This document shows, one piece after another, positions 63,097 to 64,000 of a DNA stretch of 64,000 nt (positions are counted from its first letter, which is position 1; every line of letters begins with the position of its first letter). The notes under the pieces are model-generated. The model did no database searches. It was not told the origin of the DNA and saw only the letters and a list, made by a program, of their open reading frames with translations. This stretch comes from Stenotrophomonas maltophilia. GTDB lineage: Bacteria > Pseudomonadota > Gammaproteobacteria > Xanthomonadales > Xanthomonadaceae. A program made the position numbers and the translations under genes. Where the stretch lies: the NCBI RefSeq assembly GCF_023518235.1, contig NZ_CP090423.1, forward strand, positions 124,001 through 188,000, in the 5' to 3' direction.

Positions 63097-63951
63097 ATGA
63101 AGATTGGAAACAACCGGCCACTGCACATCAGCGTGCTGGCCGGCGTGGTGGGCGTGCTGTTGCTGGCCGGCTGCCAGCGCGAAAGCGAGCCGGCTCCGGC
63201 GACCGACGCGGCGCCTGCCGCCGAGGCCACCGCGGCGGGTGAAACGCCGGCCGCGGAAGCGCCGCTGGATCTGCGCGACGTGATCGAGAACAACGAGCGC
63301 GAAGTGGTGGGTATCAGCTACCCGGCCGGCATCGATCGCTACCCGGGGCTGGCGCGCGCGCTGCAGGGCTATGCCACCAGTGCGCGCAGCGACCTGCAGC
63401 AGGCGCTGGATGGGTTGGGCAATGACAAGCCGACCATGCCCTACGAACTGTCGCTGAGCTTTGAGAAGCTGCTGGAAACCCCGCAGCTGGTGGTGGTCAG
63501 CGCCGATGGCAGCCGCTATACCGGTGGCGCCCACGGCGAGCCGCTGGTGGCGCGCTTCGTGTGGCTGCCTCAGCAGCAGCAGATGCTCAGTGCCGAGAAG
63601 CTGGTGCCCGACGCCAAGGGCTGGAAAGCGATCAGTGATTTCGTCGCCGACCAGCTGCGCGAGCGCGTGGCCACCCGCCTCAGTGGCGAAGACATGGACC
63701 CGGCCCAGCTGCAGGAATCGCTGCGCAATGCCTCGCGCATGATCGCCGACGGGACCGGCCCGCAGGCCGATAATTTCAGCCAGTTCCAGCCGCTGACCGA
63801 CGACAAGGGGCAGATCACCGCGCTGCGCTTTGTGTTCCCGCCGTACCAGGTGGGTCCATACTCGGACGGCACCCAGACCGCTGACGTACCGGCGGCGGTG
63901 GTGTTGCCGCACGTGGCCAAGGACTACGTGGAGCTGTTCGCACGCGGTTGA
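63097..63951 (+). CDS. DUF3298/RsiV-type lipoprotein
   Basis: 284-residue predicted lipoprotein: MKIGNNRPLHISVLAGVVGVLLLAGC lipobox LLAGC with Cys at 26, then an Ala/Glu-rich linker to about 60. The body holds a DUF4163/PdaC-like part (YELSLSFEKLLETPQLVVVSADGSRYTGGAHGEPLVARFVW) and DUF3298 (FVFPPYQVGPYSDGTQTADVPAAVVLPHVA). ATG 63097 was preferred for the signal peptide; ATG 63067 upstream is possible. Related domains bind or respond to envelope stress, but a role here is not known. Confidence 0.88.
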   Translation: MKIGNNRPLHISVLAGVVGVLLLAGCQRESEPAPATDAAPAAEATAAGETPAAEAPLDLRDVIENNEREVVGISYPAGIDRYPGLARALQGYATSARSDLQQALDGLGNDKPTMPYELSLSFEKLLETPQLVVVSADGSRYTGGAHGEPLVARFVWLPQQQQMLSAEKLVPDAKGWKAISDFVADQLRERVATRLSGEDMDPAQLQESLRNASRMIADGTGPQADNFSQFQPLTDDKGQITALRFVFPPYQVGPYSDGTQTADVPAAVVLPHVAKDYVELFARG

Positions 63952-64000
63952 CCGCAGTGGAGGACGTGGGGTGGATACAGGGTTGCAGGAGCGGGTCGCC

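Overview
The window is a G+C-rich chromosome segment of a gammaproteobacterium of the Xanthomonadaceae, almost certainly Stenotrophomonas (S. maltophilia complex). The protein families fit that group, and the intergenic regions carry many copies of short palindromes that begin with GTAG, the SMAG repeats typical of S. maltophilia. Nearly all of it is chromosomal core; no complete prophage, insertion sequence or CRISPR array is visible.

Layout. 1-923: 3' part of proA. 1487-6660 region (minus): pgaABCD for poly-N-acetylglucosamine matrix, with a perfect CRP/Clp-type site just upstream. 7005-8210: CynX-type MFS transporter. 8455-10342: a compact toxin-immunity operon (unknown small protein, Tox-REase-5 nuclease, Imm52-like immunity protein). 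10343-11605: hairpin-rich region, an unknown small gene and two tandem tRNA-Pro genes. 11661-18232: cydABX and cydDC, divergent around a perfect FNR-type box. 18275-19732: DUF1294 protein and a MetX-family acyltransferase. 19886-26644 (minus): complete ccmABCDEFGHI cytochrome c maturation operon. 26825-28794: transaminase plus omega-amidase pair. 29897-33321 (minus): scpA-scpB-rluB.

33698-47547: YciI and BolA proteins, then a carbohydrate utilisation locus: LacI regulator, TonB-dependent receptor, PF10091-type glycoside hydrolase lipoprotein, ABC importer (binding protein and two permeases, no ATPase), a 1055-residue discoidin-containing hydrolase and an exported exonuclease/phosphatase-fold protein. 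Two matching LacI-type operators suggest a regulon. An endo-beta-1,2-glucanase-like role (GH144) is the best guess for the lipoprotein hydrolase but is not proven.

47815-64000: rne and rluC (divergent), a roughly 480-bp nested inverted repeat, a ZIP metal transporter, a TonB-C lipoprotein with pterin carbinolamine dehydratase, nfuA, a membrane-anchored repetitive protein, a barnase/barstar pair, a Mn-type superoxide dismutase, an apparently catalytically dead exonuclease/phosphatase paralogue, a POT peptide transporter, a rhomboid protease, a GNAT protein and a DUF3298-type lipoprotein.

The points most worth following are the toxin operon, the Clp and FNR sites, the LacI operator pair with the orphan importer, the hairpin array at 10646-10734, the inverted repeat at 52482-52963 and the degenerate EEP protein.
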